Assembly (NCBI RefSeq): GCF_027944115.1
Contig: NZ_JAPJZI010000001.1
Coordinates: 1,054,001-1,118,000 of the forward strand
DNA length: 64,000 nt
Direction: 5' to 3'
DNA from: Hoeflea prorocentri
GTDB taxonomy: Bacteria; Pseudomonadota; Alphaproteobacteria; Rhizobiales; Rhizobiaceae
Position numbers and translations under genes: made by a program. Position 1 is the stretch's first letter. Each line of letters starts with the position of its first letter. The notes under the pieces were generated by a model, which was given only the letters and a program-made list of their open reading frames with translations, did no database searches and was not told the origin of the DNA. This document shows, in pieces, positions 55,696 to 64,000 of the stretch.

Positions 55696-57849
55696 GTGGG
55701 GAACGGGAATTTGTCCGTCAATCGCCTGCCGTTGTATGTGTTGATCGGTGGTCTGCTCGGCATTCTGATCGGGTTGATCAACCCGTTCCTGACTTCAATA
55801 TTGGCGCCCATCGGCGACATATATGTACGACTGATGGAAGTGATTGTGCTTCCTTATCTGATTTCGTCACTGGTTCTCGGTCTTGGACAACTGGCCCCGC
55901 AGACCGCAATGAACCTCTTTCGCAAAAGCTGGTTGATATACATCGCGCTTTGGGTGATGACGTTCGTCGTTCTGGCGTTCGCTGCCCTGACCGTACCGCT
56001 TGTACAGAAATCCGCCATAGTCGACTTTGCGACCACCTTGTCATCCGAACAGCAGTCCGGAACGGCGCTTGTCGACCTGCTGATACCAAACAATTTTTTC
56101 GAGGCGCTGAGCAACAATTACATCCCGTCCATTGTGCTGATGGGTCTAATTTTCGGGATCGCGATACAGCACAGTAAAAAACCGACGGAACTGCTTGAAG
56201 TTCTTTCAATTATTCAAAAGGCGTGCGTTCGAATCTGGGGCTGGGTGATCCTGATGGCGCCGATGGGGGTATGCGCACTGTTTGCTGGGTCCATCAGCAC
56301 AATGAGCCCTGAAGGCTTTGCCGCCATGTCCATCTACATCATCGTCATTGTGCTCACGGCATTGCTTGTCGGATTGTGGCTTTTGCCGATGATGTTGTCA
56401 GCCTTTGTGCCAATGGGATATCGCGAACTGATGTCCGAGCTCAGACAGGCGATGCTGATTGCAGTTGCGACATCTCTTTCCGTCGCAGCGCTGCCGCTTA
56501 TCCAGGCGGCAACCTTGAAGATGGTGAAAAAATACCGCGCATCCGACAAGGAGTCCGAGCAGAGCGAAGTCATTCAGACAACCTTGTCGGTCAGCTATCC
56601 ACTGGCGCAGATCGGCAACTTTTTCATCTTTATCTTCCTGCTTTATGCATCGTCCTATTACTTCATTCCGCTGACCGGCATGCAATTGGCCGAGCTTCCT
56701 CTGGTGACGCTTATTTCCGGCTTTGGTGCACCAAGCTCATCCATCGGTGCCGTCACATTTATCGCCGATTGGCTCAAACTTCCGGACGGAACGACCGATC
56801 TCTATGTCGAGACGATGGCGATTACGCGTTACTTTCAGGTGGTCGCGTCTGTCAGTGCATTCGCCTTCGTGACAATCCTCGTCACATTCGCATTTTATGG
56901 AGGCCTCCGATTTGACCTGCGCCGGTTCGTTCTGACGGTCTTGGTCGCGGCAATTGGCCTTTCCGCCATTCTGGCAGTGGGCCGCATGGGTGGAACGCAT
57001 ATCAAGTTCTACTCTCAGACCAGCTATCTTGCTCAAGGCCTGCCGGCTAACGTGCAGGCCCTTGGCGACGCTAATCTCCCCTCAAACTTCGCGTCTGGCG
57101 ACGGTGACAGGCAAAATGCGCAAAACGCCAGAGCGGACAACGTGCTTGACCGCGTCCAGTCAAGCGGTGTCTTGCGCGTTGGCGTCAATCCGAATGTCAT
57201 GCCCTTTGCGTACAAAAACCAGAAGGGCAGGCTGGTTGGCTATGATGTCGAGCTGATGTACCGGTTTGCGCATGATATGAGCGTCGATCTTCAGTTTGTT
57301 CCCTATGACTGGCATTCACTCACTGCCGATCTGTCCAGTCATAAGTTCGATATTGCGATAAGCGGCCTCTACATCACGCGCAGCCGTATGGAGTCCTACA
57401 CCTTCAGCGAGCCCTATTACGAAAACCCGTTGGCCCTGATTGTCCCGACGGTACGGGTCGCCGATTTTGCGTCGCGCGAGAAAATCAATGCTCAGACAAA
57501 TCTGACGATTGCAGTCTTCGACGATCCGGTGCTCATTGAAACGGCAAAACGCAGCTTTCCAACGGCGACATTCAAAATCCTCGAAAACTATGATGACCTT
57601 GAACAGCATCGCGATGTCGATGCGGCGCTTTGGACGCTGGAACAGGCCCGGGCCTGGGCGATTTCTCACGACGGCTATTCGACCGCCGTGCCCAAGAATA
57701 TCGGAACGCGTTTTTTGTTCGCCTATCTTATGCCCCCCAATGCGGATGGCATTGCCGACTATCTAAACTACTGGATGGGGCTGCAGCAGGAAAATGGTGT
57801 GCTGAAGGACATGAACGCTCGCTGGATCGGTCAAAGCCCGGTAGATTGA
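55696..57849 (+). CDS. DctA-like cation:dicarboxylate symporter fused to a periplasmic binding domain
   Basis: The 717-residue protein joins two modules. Residues 1 to about 420 form a DAACS/SDF membrane symporter (IGDIYVRLMEVIVLPYLISS, NNFFEALSNNYIPSIVLMGL, SGFGAPSSSIGAVTFIADWL). After a last helix around 425, residues 470-717 form a type 3 amino-acid-type solute-binding domain (GVLRVGVNPNVMPFAYKNQK, LVGYDVELMYRFA, DIAISGLYITRSR). The domain should be periplasmic and feed the symporter directly. The start is uncertain; GTG 55696 opens the frame and TTG 55711 follows GGGGAACGGGAA. Substrate unknown. Confidence 0.87.
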   Translation: MGNGNLSVNRLPLYVLIGGLLGILIGLINPFLTSILAPIGDIYVRLMEVIVLPYLISSLVLGLGQLAPQTAMNLFRKSWLIYIALWVMTFVVLAFAALTVPLVQKSAIVDFATTLSSEQQSGTALVDLLIPNNFFEALSNNYIPSIVLMGLIFGIAIQHSKKPTELLEVLSIIQKACVRIWGWVILMAPMGVCALFAGSISTMSPEGFAAMSIYIIVIVLTALLVGLWLLPMMLSAFVPMGYRELMSELRQAMLIAVATSLSVAALPLIQAATLKMVKKYRASDKESEQSEVIQTTLSVSYPLAQIGNFFIFIFLLYASSYYFIPLTGMQLAELPLVTLISGFGAPSSSIGAVTFIADWLKLPDGTTDLYVETMAITRYFQVVASVSAFAFVTILVTFAFYGGLRFDLRRFVLTVLVAAIGLSAILAVGRMGGTHIKFYSQTSYLAQGLPANVQALGDANLPSNFASGDGDRQNAQNARADNVLDRVQSSGVLRVGVNPNVMPFAYKNQKGRLVGYDVELMYRFAHDMSVDLQFVPYDWHSLTADLSSHKFDIAISGLYITRSRMESYTFSEPYYENPLALIVPTVRVADFASREKINAQTNLTIAVFDDPVLIETAKRSFPTATFKILENYDDLEQHRDVDAALWTLEQARAWAISHDGYSTAVPKNIGTRFLFAYLMPPNADGIADYLNYWMGLQQENGVLKDMNARWIGQSPVD

Positions 57850-57929
57850 GTGCCGCCAATGGGGAGGGAACCCTGGTGATTGCCGGCCATGCGATTTGAT
57901 TTTCCCGAACGGGCAACCATGTTTAGGGC

Positions 57930-59498
57930 ATGACTGCGCATCTGGATACCCAAACACTCGGCTATCGACTGGCGGTGACGCCGCTTTCAGGCAAAACCGT
58001 CGCCAAATGCGGCGATGTGGTTCTGGCTGAAAGCGGCGATGCAAGAATGATGCATGAAACGCGTCTGCCGTCCGTTGTTTATTTTCCCCGCAAGGACATC
58101 GCGGTCAAGCTTCTGGCGACCAGCGATCACCGCACCTTCTGTCCTTTCAAGGGCACGGCCACCTATTGGGATGTCCAGGTGGGTGACCGTATCTTTGAAA
58201 ATGCGGCCTGGTGTTACAAGAATGCGTTGCCCGAATCCCGTGACATTGAAGGTTATGTTGGTTTCATGCCGGACATCCTCGATGCGGTCGAGATGGAGGA
58301 TGACGGCGCGGAAGCGATTGACGATGGCAACATATCCGGGCCGACCATAGATTGGATCATGCGTGAGGCCTGGCTTTGCGGATCGCCGGAGGAACTGACA
58401 AAGGCGATTGCCAACAAATTGAATGAAGACGGCATCGCCGTATCGCGTATGAGCGTGTTGATCTGGTCGCTGCACCCGATGATAGCCGGCCGGAACTACG
58501 TCTGGACGAAGAAGGACAATCAGGTCGAAACCTATGCGCCGACCTATGACATTCACAAGCATCCCTCATTCGTCAACAGCCCATTGCGGCACGTAACCAA
58601 CGGTCTGGGTGGCGTGCGGCAGAACCTTTTGAGCGAGGACATCGAATTCAATTTCCCCATCATGGAGGACCTCAAGGCTGAAGGGGCAACGGATTATGTT
58701 GCGATGCCACTGCAATTTTCGAACGGGCAGATCAATGTCGTGACGCTGACCTGTGATCACCCGGACGGTTTTACCACCGCCAATCTGGGTCTCGTTTTCG
58801 AATGCGCATCGGTCATCAGCCGGCTTTATGAGGTCTTTTCGCTTCGCGACAACGCCTCATCCCTTCTGGAAACCTATCTGGGAAAACGAACCGGCGCCCG
58901 GGTCCTCGGCGGGGAAATCCGGCGCGGCGACGGCGACAGGATCGATGCGGCGATCTTGTTTTGTGATCTGCGGGACTCGTCAAGACTGGAAGAGGAGATG
59001 GGCCGGGACGATTATCTGGTTCTTCTCAACCGGTTTTTCGAAACCACCACACGCATCATCAACGACAATGGCGGGGAAGTGCTGAAGTTCATCGGTGACG
59101 CGGTGCTTGCGATCTTCCCGACCGGCGATGATCCGGAACTGGCGAGCCGTCAGGCCTTGGCTGCGGCGCACGGGATCGACGCTGATATCAACCGAAGCAC
59201 GGCCATCTCCGACGAAGCGGTGAGATGTGTCGTCGGCCTTGCCTTTGGCAATGTGACCTATGGCAATGTCGGCTCGCAGGAACGGCTTGATTTCACCGTC
59301 ATCGGCTCCGCGGCCAACGTGGCTGCAAGGCTTGGGGACCTTGGCAAGCGGCTTGGTCATGAGGTCGTCGCCAGCAAGGCCATCGCTGATTGCGACAGCG
59401 GTTCTTTAAGGTCTCTCGGCGATTTTGAGCTGCACAATGTTTCGGCTCCGGTTGAGGCCTTTGTGCCAGCGGGTGGCAGGACCGCAAAACCGGTCTGA
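57930..59498 (+). CDS. DUF427 domain fused to a class III adenylate/guanylate cyclase
   Basis: The 522-residue protein has three parts. Residues about 10-105 are a DUF427 domain (VYFPRKDIAVKLLATSDHRT, FCPFKGTATYWDV, NAAWCYKNALPE). Residues about 130-325 are a GAF-like sensor region (GATDYVAMPLQFSNGQINVV). Residues about 340-510 are a class III cyclase with a metal Asp in AILFCDLRDSSRLEEEMG, GGEVLKFIGDAVLAIFP, and the transition-state Asn and Arg in GSAANVAARL. The catalytic residues look intact. No membrane segment, so cytoplasmic. The combination of DUF427 with a cyclase is not one I know as common. ATG 57930 has an AGGG site. Confidence 0.88.
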   Translation: MTAHLDTQTLGYRLAVTPLSGKTVAKCGDVVLAESGDARMMHETRLPSVVYFPRKDIAVKLLATSDHRTFCPFKGTATYWDVQVGDRIFENAAWCYKNALPESRDIEGYVGFMPDILDAVEMEDDGAEAIDDGNISGPTIDWIMREAWLCGSPEELTKAIANKLNEDGIAVSRMSVLIWSLHPMIAGRNYVWTKKDNQVETYAPTYDIHKHPSFVNSPLRHVTNGLGGVRQNLLSEDIEFNFPIMEDLKAEGATDYVAMPLQFSNGQINVVTLTCDHPDGFTTANLGLVFECASVISRLYEVFSLRDNASSLLETYLGKRTGARVLGGEIRRGDGDRIDAAILFCDLRDSSRLEEEMGRDDYLVLLNRFFETTTRIINDNGGEVLKFIGDAVLAIFPTGDDPELASRQALAAAHGIDADINRSTAISDEAVRCVVGLAFGNVTYGNVGSQERLDFTVIGSAANVAARLGDLGKRLGHEVVASKAIADCDSGSLRSLGDFELHNVSAPVEAFVPAGGRTAKPV

Positions 59499-59574
59499 GT
59501 GCGGCCTGCTCGTGAAAGGCGTCGGTACGGGCGATAACGGGTCTGCCTGGACATCCCGTTTCCCGGTCCGGTGA

Positions 59575-60039
59575 TCAATCCTCGGCGTAGGTCTGCACAG
59601 CGATGCCGGCTTCCGCAAGCATTGTCTCGGACACATCGAAGCTATGGTCCAGCGCTCCGTCATGGGCGGGCTTTTGCGGGCAGATAACGGACTTGATTCC
59701 GCTTTGAATGATGGCTCTTGCGCAGTCTGAACAAGGGAAACGGTTGATATAGATTGTACAGCCGTCAACCGGTGTTCCCACACGCGCGGCGTTGTAGATG
59801 GCGTTGCGTTCGGCATGCTCGAACCAGAAGAACTTTTCTCCCGACGCGCGGTCAAAGCGTTCATCATCCTCAGCCTTCACGCCGCGCGGGAGGCCGTTAT
59901 AGCCGGTGGCGCGGATCTCGCGATCCGGCCCGACGATCACGGCTCCGACGGAGAAATCGCGGTCCTCGGTCCACGAAGCGACGTGGTTGGCAAGATCTCG
60001 AAAACGTTTGTCCCAGCGTATGTCTTTTTGCGTTTTCAT
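59575..60039 (-). CDS. dCMP deaminase family protein (CDA-fold zinc enzyme)
   Basis: The 154-residue protein has the deoxycytidylate-deaminase zinc site: HAERNAIYNAAR (His and catalytic Glu) and FPCSDCARAIIQ (two Cys). It would deaminate dCMP to dUMP or a related nucleotide. The start is ATG 60039, one base after the stop of the DapA-family gene, so translation is probably coupled; the ORF can be extended to a GTG at 60084 inside the upstream gene. It is the last gene of the minus-strand operon and may be only a passenger. Confidence 0.88.
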   Translation of the reverse strand: MKTQKDIRWDKRFRDLANHVASWTEDRDFSVGAVIVGPDREIRATGYNGLPRGVKAEDDERFDRASGEKFFWFEHAERNAIYNAARVGTPVDGCTIYINRFPCSDCARAIIQSGIKSVICPQKPAHDGALDHSFDVSETMLAEAGIAVQTYAED

Positions 60040-60040
60040 C

Positions 60041-60910
60041 TCATGTGACACCGACGATTTTCGACAATGCCCCGAATTGTTCACTTGTCAGTTCCTGAAA
60101 AGGTGGAAGGACGCGTTTCCACGTGTCCTCGCCGGTTCGTTTGGCTACGAGCGACTTGACCGAAGGGATCAGCGCTTGCGCGGCTATCGCGCTGCGCAGG
60201 CCGGATATCTGTTGCACAAGCGCTGTATCGGGTGCTGAGCGCCCGGCCCACAGGTCCGCGCACAGCGGGGCGGTTTCGTTGACGGTTGCGGAAATACAGC
60301 CGGCGAAGCCGCTGGCTGCTGCTTCGCTCAGAGCCACTTCCGAACTCGGAAAGACGTCAAGATCCGGCATGCGGCCGACCAGGTTCCGGCAATAGTCGAG
60401 ATCTCCCGAAGAATCCTTGATGCCGCAAAAGCGGTGCGGCCAGGCCTGGTGCAGCCGTTCGATGACCGTCGGGGAAATGGTGATGCCGGTCATTTGGGGG
60501 AAATTGTAGAAGTAAATCCTGACCTGGCGCTCCCCAAGCGCTTCATGCAGGTTTGCATACCATTGTACCAGCCCATCATCGGATACCGGTTTGTAATAAT
60601 AGGGAGGGAGCACCAGTGCGACGCCGTATCCGCAGTCGTCCGCGTGGGAGGTCAGGTCTATAGTTTCGGCCAGCGATGGTGTTCCGGTCCCGACCATCAA
60701 AGATGCAGTATCGACATCAGAGGCTGCCCACGACATGACCGACTTGCGTGCGGGCGTTGCAAAGGAGTTGGCTTCACCTGTGGAGCCGAGAATGTTCAGG
60801 CCGTCGCAACCATTGTCCAGCGCCCAGCGGCAATGTTCCACAAAGAGGTCCCGCACAGGTTCTCCGGATGGTGAGATCGGCGTTGGGACTGCGGCAATGA
60901 CACCTTGCAT
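60041..60910 (-). CDS. DapA/KDG-aldolase family protein
   Basis: The 289-residue TIM-barrel protein has the class I aldolase site: GSTGEANSF near the N terminus, YNFP (catalytic Tyr) and the Schiff-base Lys in FCGIKDSSGDL. The family covers dihydrodipicolinate synthase, N-acetylneuraminate lyase and 2-keto-acid aldolases. The neighbours are CoA-ester enzymes, so a 2-keto-acid aldolase or hydratase-type cleavage in a catabolic route is more likely than lysine synthesis. ATG 60910 overlaps the ferredoxin stop (TAATG). Confidence 0.9.
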   Translation of the reverse strand: MQGVIAAVPTPISPSGEPVRDLFVEHCRWALDNGCDGLNILGSTGEANSFATPARKSVMSWAASDVDTASLMVGTGTPSLAETIDLTSHADDCGYGVALVLPPYYYKPVSDDGLVQWYANLHEALGERQVRIYFYNFPQMTGITISPTVIERLHQAWPHRFCGIKDSSGDLDYCRNLVGRMPDLDVFPSSEVALSEAAASGFAGCISATVNETAPLCADLWAGRSAPDTALVQQISGLRSAIAAQALIPSVKSLVAKRTGEDTWKRVLPPFQELTSEQFGALSKIVGVT

Positions 60911-61272
60911 TATTTTCTGCTTTCCTTGTTCTGCTCTTCGGCGAGCGGATTTGGCGGTGCCGCCGCAACAAGCGGATGATCCCGATCGGCGGGCATTGAG
61001 GACGACCAGCCGCCGGGGCTTCCAAGACCCGTGACCGCGTCTTCAAAATACTCGCGATTGACGTCGATGAAAACGGCGTCCTTCTGCTCTACTTCATCAT
61101 CCCAGCGTATGGCGTCGACAGGGCAGACACTTTCGCAAAGCCCGCACTCGATACATTCCACCGGGTGGATGTAATACATGCGCGCCCCTTCGTAGATACA
61201 GTCAACCGGGCAGACCGCAGTGCATTCGCCATCCTTCACATCGATGCATTCGCTCTTGATGATCAGCGTCAT
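60910..61272 (-). CDS. Ferredoxin, seven-iron type
   Basis: The 120-residue electron carrier has two cluster motifs: Cys9, Cys17, Cys21 (ECTAVCPVDC) for a [3Fe-4S] or first [4Fe-4S] centre and CIECGLCESVCP for a [4Fe-4S] centre. Length and order match FdxA-type ferredoxins. It could accept electrons from, or feed, the FAD-dependent oxidoreductase at the start of the operon. ATG 61272 has an AGG site; it lies six bases after the enoyl-CoA hydratase stop. Confidence 0.92.
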   Translation of the reverse strand: MTLIIKSECIDVKDGECTAVCPVDCIYEGARMYYIHPVECIECGLCESVCPVDAIRWDDEVEQKDAVFIDVNREYFEDAVTGLGSPGGWSSSMPADRDHPLVAAAPPNPLAEEQNKESRK

Positions 61273-61278
61273 AGAGAC

Positions 61279-62055
61279 CTAACGCCCTTTCCACTCAGGC
61301 GGGCGCTTTTCCCTGAAGGCTGTAACGCCTTCATCTGCATCTTCGCTGGTCAGCGCTGCCACAAGCTCCGGCAGCCGTGCGGCGTAGGCCTCGTGCTGCG
61401 TCAGATGACCTGTCTTGCGTATCGTTGCCTTTATCGCCGAGACGGACAATGGCGCGCAGGCGAGGATGTCGGCCACCCAGCGATCGACCTCTGTGTCGAG
61501 CTCATCCGCCGCAACAACGGCATTCACAAGGCCGTATTTTGCTGCCTCGTCCGCTGGCATCATGCGGCCCGTCATCATCAGGCCTGTCGCAATCTTCTCC
61601 GGAATCAGCCTTTGCAGCATGATCATGCCGCCATCGAGCGGCACCCTGCCAACCTTTGCCTCAGGCAGACCGAAACGCGCCGTTTCCGATGCGATGACAA
61701 TATCGCAGCCGAGGACCATTTCCATGCCGCCGCCGAGCGCCAATCCGTTTACGCGGGCGATCACGGGAACCTTGAGGTTCTTGCGCATCGATATGCCGCC
61801 AAACCCATTGGGATTGCGTTCCGCCCAGTATTCCAAGCCGGATTTGCCGGCGTCGGATTTCAGATCGGCTCCGGCGCAAAAGGCACGATCGCCGCTTCCG
61901 GTCAGAACGACACACCGTACCGAACTGTCAGCCTCGATACGGCTCCAGGCCGCTTCCATGGCCTCTTCGGTTGGCAGATCGACCGCGTTCATGCGGTCCG
62001 GCCTGTCGATCGTGATCCTGGCGACACCGCCTTCCTGTGTGAATGTGACGCTCAT
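61279..62055 (-). CDS. Enoyl-CoA hydratase/isomerase family protein
   Basis: The 258-residue crotonase has DRAFCAGADLKSD and RVNGLALGGGMEMVLGCD forming the oxyanion hole and two candidate acids (Glu in GGGMEM and in LPEAKVG). It hydrates an enoyl-CoA, here most likely an intermediate of the CoA-transferase product made by the gene upstream. ATG 62055 overlaps that gene's stop by four bases (ATGA). Confidence 0.92.
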   Translation of the reverse strand: MSVTFTQEGGVARITIDRPDRMNAVDLPTEEAMEAAWSRIEADSSVRCVVLTGSGDRAFCAGADLKSDAGKSGLEYWAERNPNGFGGISMRKNLKVPVIARVNGLALGGGMEMVLGCDIVIASETARFGLPEAKVGRVPLDGGMIMLQRLIPEKIATGLMMTGRMMPADEAAKYGLVNAVVAADELDTEVDRWVADILACAPLSVSAIKATIRKTGHLTQHEAYAARLPELVAALTSEDADEGVTAFREKRPPEWKGR

Positions 62056-63227
62056 ATCGCCATCTTGTCCGTGGCTGGTGAAGCCAGCCCGAATTCCTGC
62101 ATCACCTCCGCCGTGTGTTCGCCGAGTTTCGGCGGTGTGTACCGGACTTTCAGCGGCGCCTTTTCCAGATGCACGGGCGATCCGACAAGCGTCATCGCGC
62201 CGAGCACCGGGTGGTCGATGTCGACCAGCATGTCGTTGATTGTCGTCTGGGGATCGTCGAGCGCCTCTCCGAGCGGGCGAACCGGTGCGCACAGAAGGTC
62301 CTGTTCCTCAAGCCGTCCAAGCCAGTGGGCCGTTGTATTGGTCGCAAAATGGCTGCGGAACAGATCCTGAAGGACCTGCTTGTGTTTGCGCTGTGTGGCA
62401 AGGTCCGGATATTGCGGCGAGATATCCTCAATGCCAAGCGCCGTGCAGATATCGCGCAGCGGATTGGCCTTGAACGCGCCAACGAGCACGATCGCGCCGT
62501 CGGTCGTGTCGAAGACACCCGTAAGGGGCATTGCGGCCCAGTTCAGCACCTCCCGGTGTTTGCTCCATTGGGCCGCTTCCTGCATCTGCATGGCAATCAT
62601 GGAATCGTAGAGCGACACGCCGACCTTCTGGCCGGTGCCGGTCTTCTCGCGCATCAAAAGCGCGGCCATGACCCCTTGGACGAGGTGCATTCCGGCGGTG
62701 TAATCGCACAGTGTCGTCGGATAGATGCTGCGCGGTATCGACGGGTCGGATGTCTTTTCCATCACGCCGCTCATGGCTTGGGCGAGCACATCCTGGCCAC
62801 CCTTGTGTGCATAGGGGCCTATTTCTCCAAATCCCGTGCCCGATGCGCAGATGATGCGGGGATTGATCTTGCTGAGCGCCTCGTAACCGAAGCCCAAGCG
62901 ATCCATGACACCGGCGCGGAAATTGTCGACAACCACGTCACTGACCTTGACCAGCTCGTGGACCGCCCTTTTGCCTTCCTCGGACTTGGTGTCGATTTCG
63001 ACCGACCGTTTGTTGCGATTGAGCGACGAGAAAACCGCATTGTTCATTGCTTCTTCGGATGTCTCGCCGAAGAAATTGCGGGACAGGTCGCCGGAACCGG
63101 GACGCTCGACCTTGATCACGTCCGCGCCGAAATCGGCAAGCATCTGGGTCGCGCATGGTCCGAGCATGACTTGCGTGAAGTCGAGGATCCGGATGCCGCT
63201 GAGGGGCATTGTGTCGTTGTCTGTCAT
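62052..63227 (-). CDS. CaiB/BaiF family CoA-transferase
   Basis: The 391-residue enzyme belongs to the class III CoA-transferases, which move CoA between carboxylates by a catalytic Asp (TTLCDYTAGMHLVQG). Other blocks are VMLGPCATQMLADFGADVIK and VSLYDSMIAMQ. It activates an acid for the following enoyl-CoA hydratase. ATG 63227 follows GAGGAAACAGGCG; ATG 63242 would instead overlap the upstream stop by four bases. Confidence 0.93.
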   Translation of the reverse strand: MTDNDTMPLSGIRILDFTQVMLGPCATQMLADFGADVIKVERPGSGDLSRNFFGETSEEAMNNAVFSSLNRNKRSVEIDTKSEEGKRAVHELVKVSDVVVDNFRAGVMDRLGFGYEALSKINPRIICASGTGFGEIGPYAHKGGQDVLAQAMSGVMEKTSDPSIPRSIYPTTLCDYTAGMHLVQGVMAALLMREKTGTGQKVGVSLYDSMIAMQMQEAAQWSKHREVLNWAAMPLTGVFDTTDGAIVLVGAFKANPLRDICTALGIEDISPQYPDLATQRKHKQVLQDLFRSHFATNTTAHWLGRLEEQDLLCAPVRPLGEALDDPQTTINDMLVDIDHPVLGAMTLVGSPVHLEKAPLKVRYTPPKLGEHTAEVMQEFGLASPATDKMAI

Positions 63228-63238
63228 CGCCTGTTTCC

Positions 63239-64000
63239 TCATACCGCGACGGGGTCTTCGATCAGCGCATTGGGCGATGGAATATCGCCCGGGTCCGCGC
63301 CCTGCGCCCGCATCTGTTTCTGGATGCGTTTCGGATCGACGTCGCGCAGTGCCGTGTTGCCTGATAGTGCCAGCGACACGGCAACGCCCGCAGCTTCCCC
63401 TTGCGCCATGCATGGCGGGATTTCGCGCGAAAGCTTCTGCGCATCGCTGTCGACGGAATAGTGACGTCCGGCGACAATCATATTGTCGATGCCGACCGGC
63501 AAGAGCGCGCGGTAGGGCGTGTAGTAGTCGCGGCCCCGGCAGACGCTGTCTGCGAAATATCTGCGGCTCGCGACGTCCTTCTTGGTGACCACATATTCGC
63601 CCTTGAGCAGGCGGGTCTGCCTGATGCCGAGCTGTTCGGCGGCGCCCAGCATCTTGGCGTTTTCAAAGCCGGGAATGTTCTCGCGGGCAAAATGAAGAAG
63701 GTTCATCATGCGTTCGCGCCCCTCGACCTCGGCTCCCAGCATGTCTTCGGGAGAAAGCCCGTCATACCCCGGCATGTGCGGGCAGTTACACCACACGACG
63801 CCGGGCAGGGGTGTCTTCAGCCACCACATGCCCCAGGCCCCGCCGATCCTTCTGCGCGCCTCGCGGTCGAGTTTTTTGTAGGCCTCCGGTTCGCTGTACT
63901 CGAAGGCTTCGGCGCGGTCGGTGTCGACATCCATGAGCCGGAAGACGGTGGTGACGATGTACTGGCCCATGATGAAATCGGCGCCGGCAGAGGAGGCGAC
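63239..64000 (-). CDS. FAD-dependent oxidoreductase, N terminus beyond window
   Basis: The open frame enters the window at 64000 in phase and ends at 63239, giving the C-terminal 253 residues. The tail resembles the FAD-dependent oxidoreductase family PF12831: WWLKTPLPGVVWCNC, LPVGIDNMIVAGRHYSVDSD, and QGEAAGVAVSLAL, where the FAD-binding GR and GEAAG motifs lie. The N-terminal Rossmann fold is cut off, so the exact family is not certain. It is coupled to the CoA-transferase gene. Confidence 0.8.
   Translation of the reverse strand, partial: VASSAGADFIMGQYIVTTVFRLMDVDTDRAEAFEYSEPEAYKKLDREARRRIGGAWGMWWLKTPLPGVVWCNCPHMPGYDGLSPEDMLGAEVEGRERMMNLLHFARENIPGFENAKMLGAAEQLGIRQTRLLKGEYVVTKKDVASRRYFADSVCRGRDYYTPYRALLPVGIDNMIVAGRHYSVDSDAQKLSREIPPCMAQGEAAGVAVSLALSGNTALRDVDPKRIQKQMRAQGADPGDIPSPNALIEDPVAV

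Overview
The window is chromosomal DNA of an alphaproteobacterium, most likely a marine member of the Hyphomicrobiales (Rhizobiales). This rests on gene order: uvrC-pgsA-moaD-moaE, purN-purM facing a block of CDP-alcohol phosphatidyltransferase, perM-like transporter, hdaA, ppk and ppx, followed by rnd and aspS, are arrangements typical of that order. The marine guess rests on a putative DMSP and methanethiol locus, a TRAP transporter and a Na+/Ca2+ exchanger, and is inference. I see no rRNA, tRNA, CRISPR array, insertion sequence or prophage. Coding density is high and the genes are mostly intact; only the first and last genes run off the window.

Layout. 1-12.8 kb holds mostly minus-strand housekeeping genes: an iron-sulfur subunit of a molybdenum hydroxylase (cut by the window start), moaE, moaD, pgsA, uvrC, a cation antiporter, a GST, an RNase T2 lipoprotein with a small exported partner, rlmJ, purN and purM, plus plus-strand genes for a small zincin and a large molybdopterin oxidoreductase. 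13.1-22.6 kb is the conserved perM/hdaA/ppk/ppx/rnd/aspS block. 22.8-28.0 kb is an accessory catabolic locus: a minus-strand run of a DmdA-like demethylase, a DmdD-like crotonase, a methanethiol oxidase (SBP56 family) and a polytopic membrane protein, with a divergent GcvA-type LysR regulator. 28-33 kb carries an exported protein of unknown function, parC and a TetR-DUF4336 pair with a perfect palindromic operator candidate. 33-37.3 kb is a protocatechuate (beta-ketoadipate) cluster, pcaQ facing pcaC-pcaH-pcaG-pcaF. 37.3-40.4 kb has a Tat-signal protein that resembles the alanyl-tRNA synthetase catalytic core, cysQ and an acyl-CoA dehydrogenase.

40.4-47.6 kb is a two-component system (Cache-domain kinase and LuxR-type regulator) divergent from a three-gene TRAP transporter whose large permease carries a C-terminal extension of about 330 residues. 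47.6-55.5 kb is the propionyl-CoA module: a PccR-type short-chain acyl-CoA regulator divergent from bioY-pccB-pccA-mcm, with a paired TTTGCAAA operator at the pccR start. 55.7-59.5 kb has two unusual fusions: a DctA-like symporter joined to a periplasmic amino-acid-type binding domain, and a DUF427 domain joined to a class III nucleotide cyclase. 59.6-64 kb is a tightly packed minus-strand operon (FAD oxidoreductase, CaiB-type CoA-transferase, enoyl-CoA hydratase, ferredoxin, DapA-family aldolase, dCMP-deaminase-like protein) that looks like an uncharacterised CoA-dependent catabolic pathway.

The most interesting parts are the DmdA/DmdD/MtoX locus, which would take a methylated sulfur compound to methanethiol and on to sulfide and formaldehyde; the apparently exported AlaRS-core-like protein; the extended TRAP permease; and the two domain fusions. 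Functions are assigned from sequence motifs and gene context read by eye; no database search was run.
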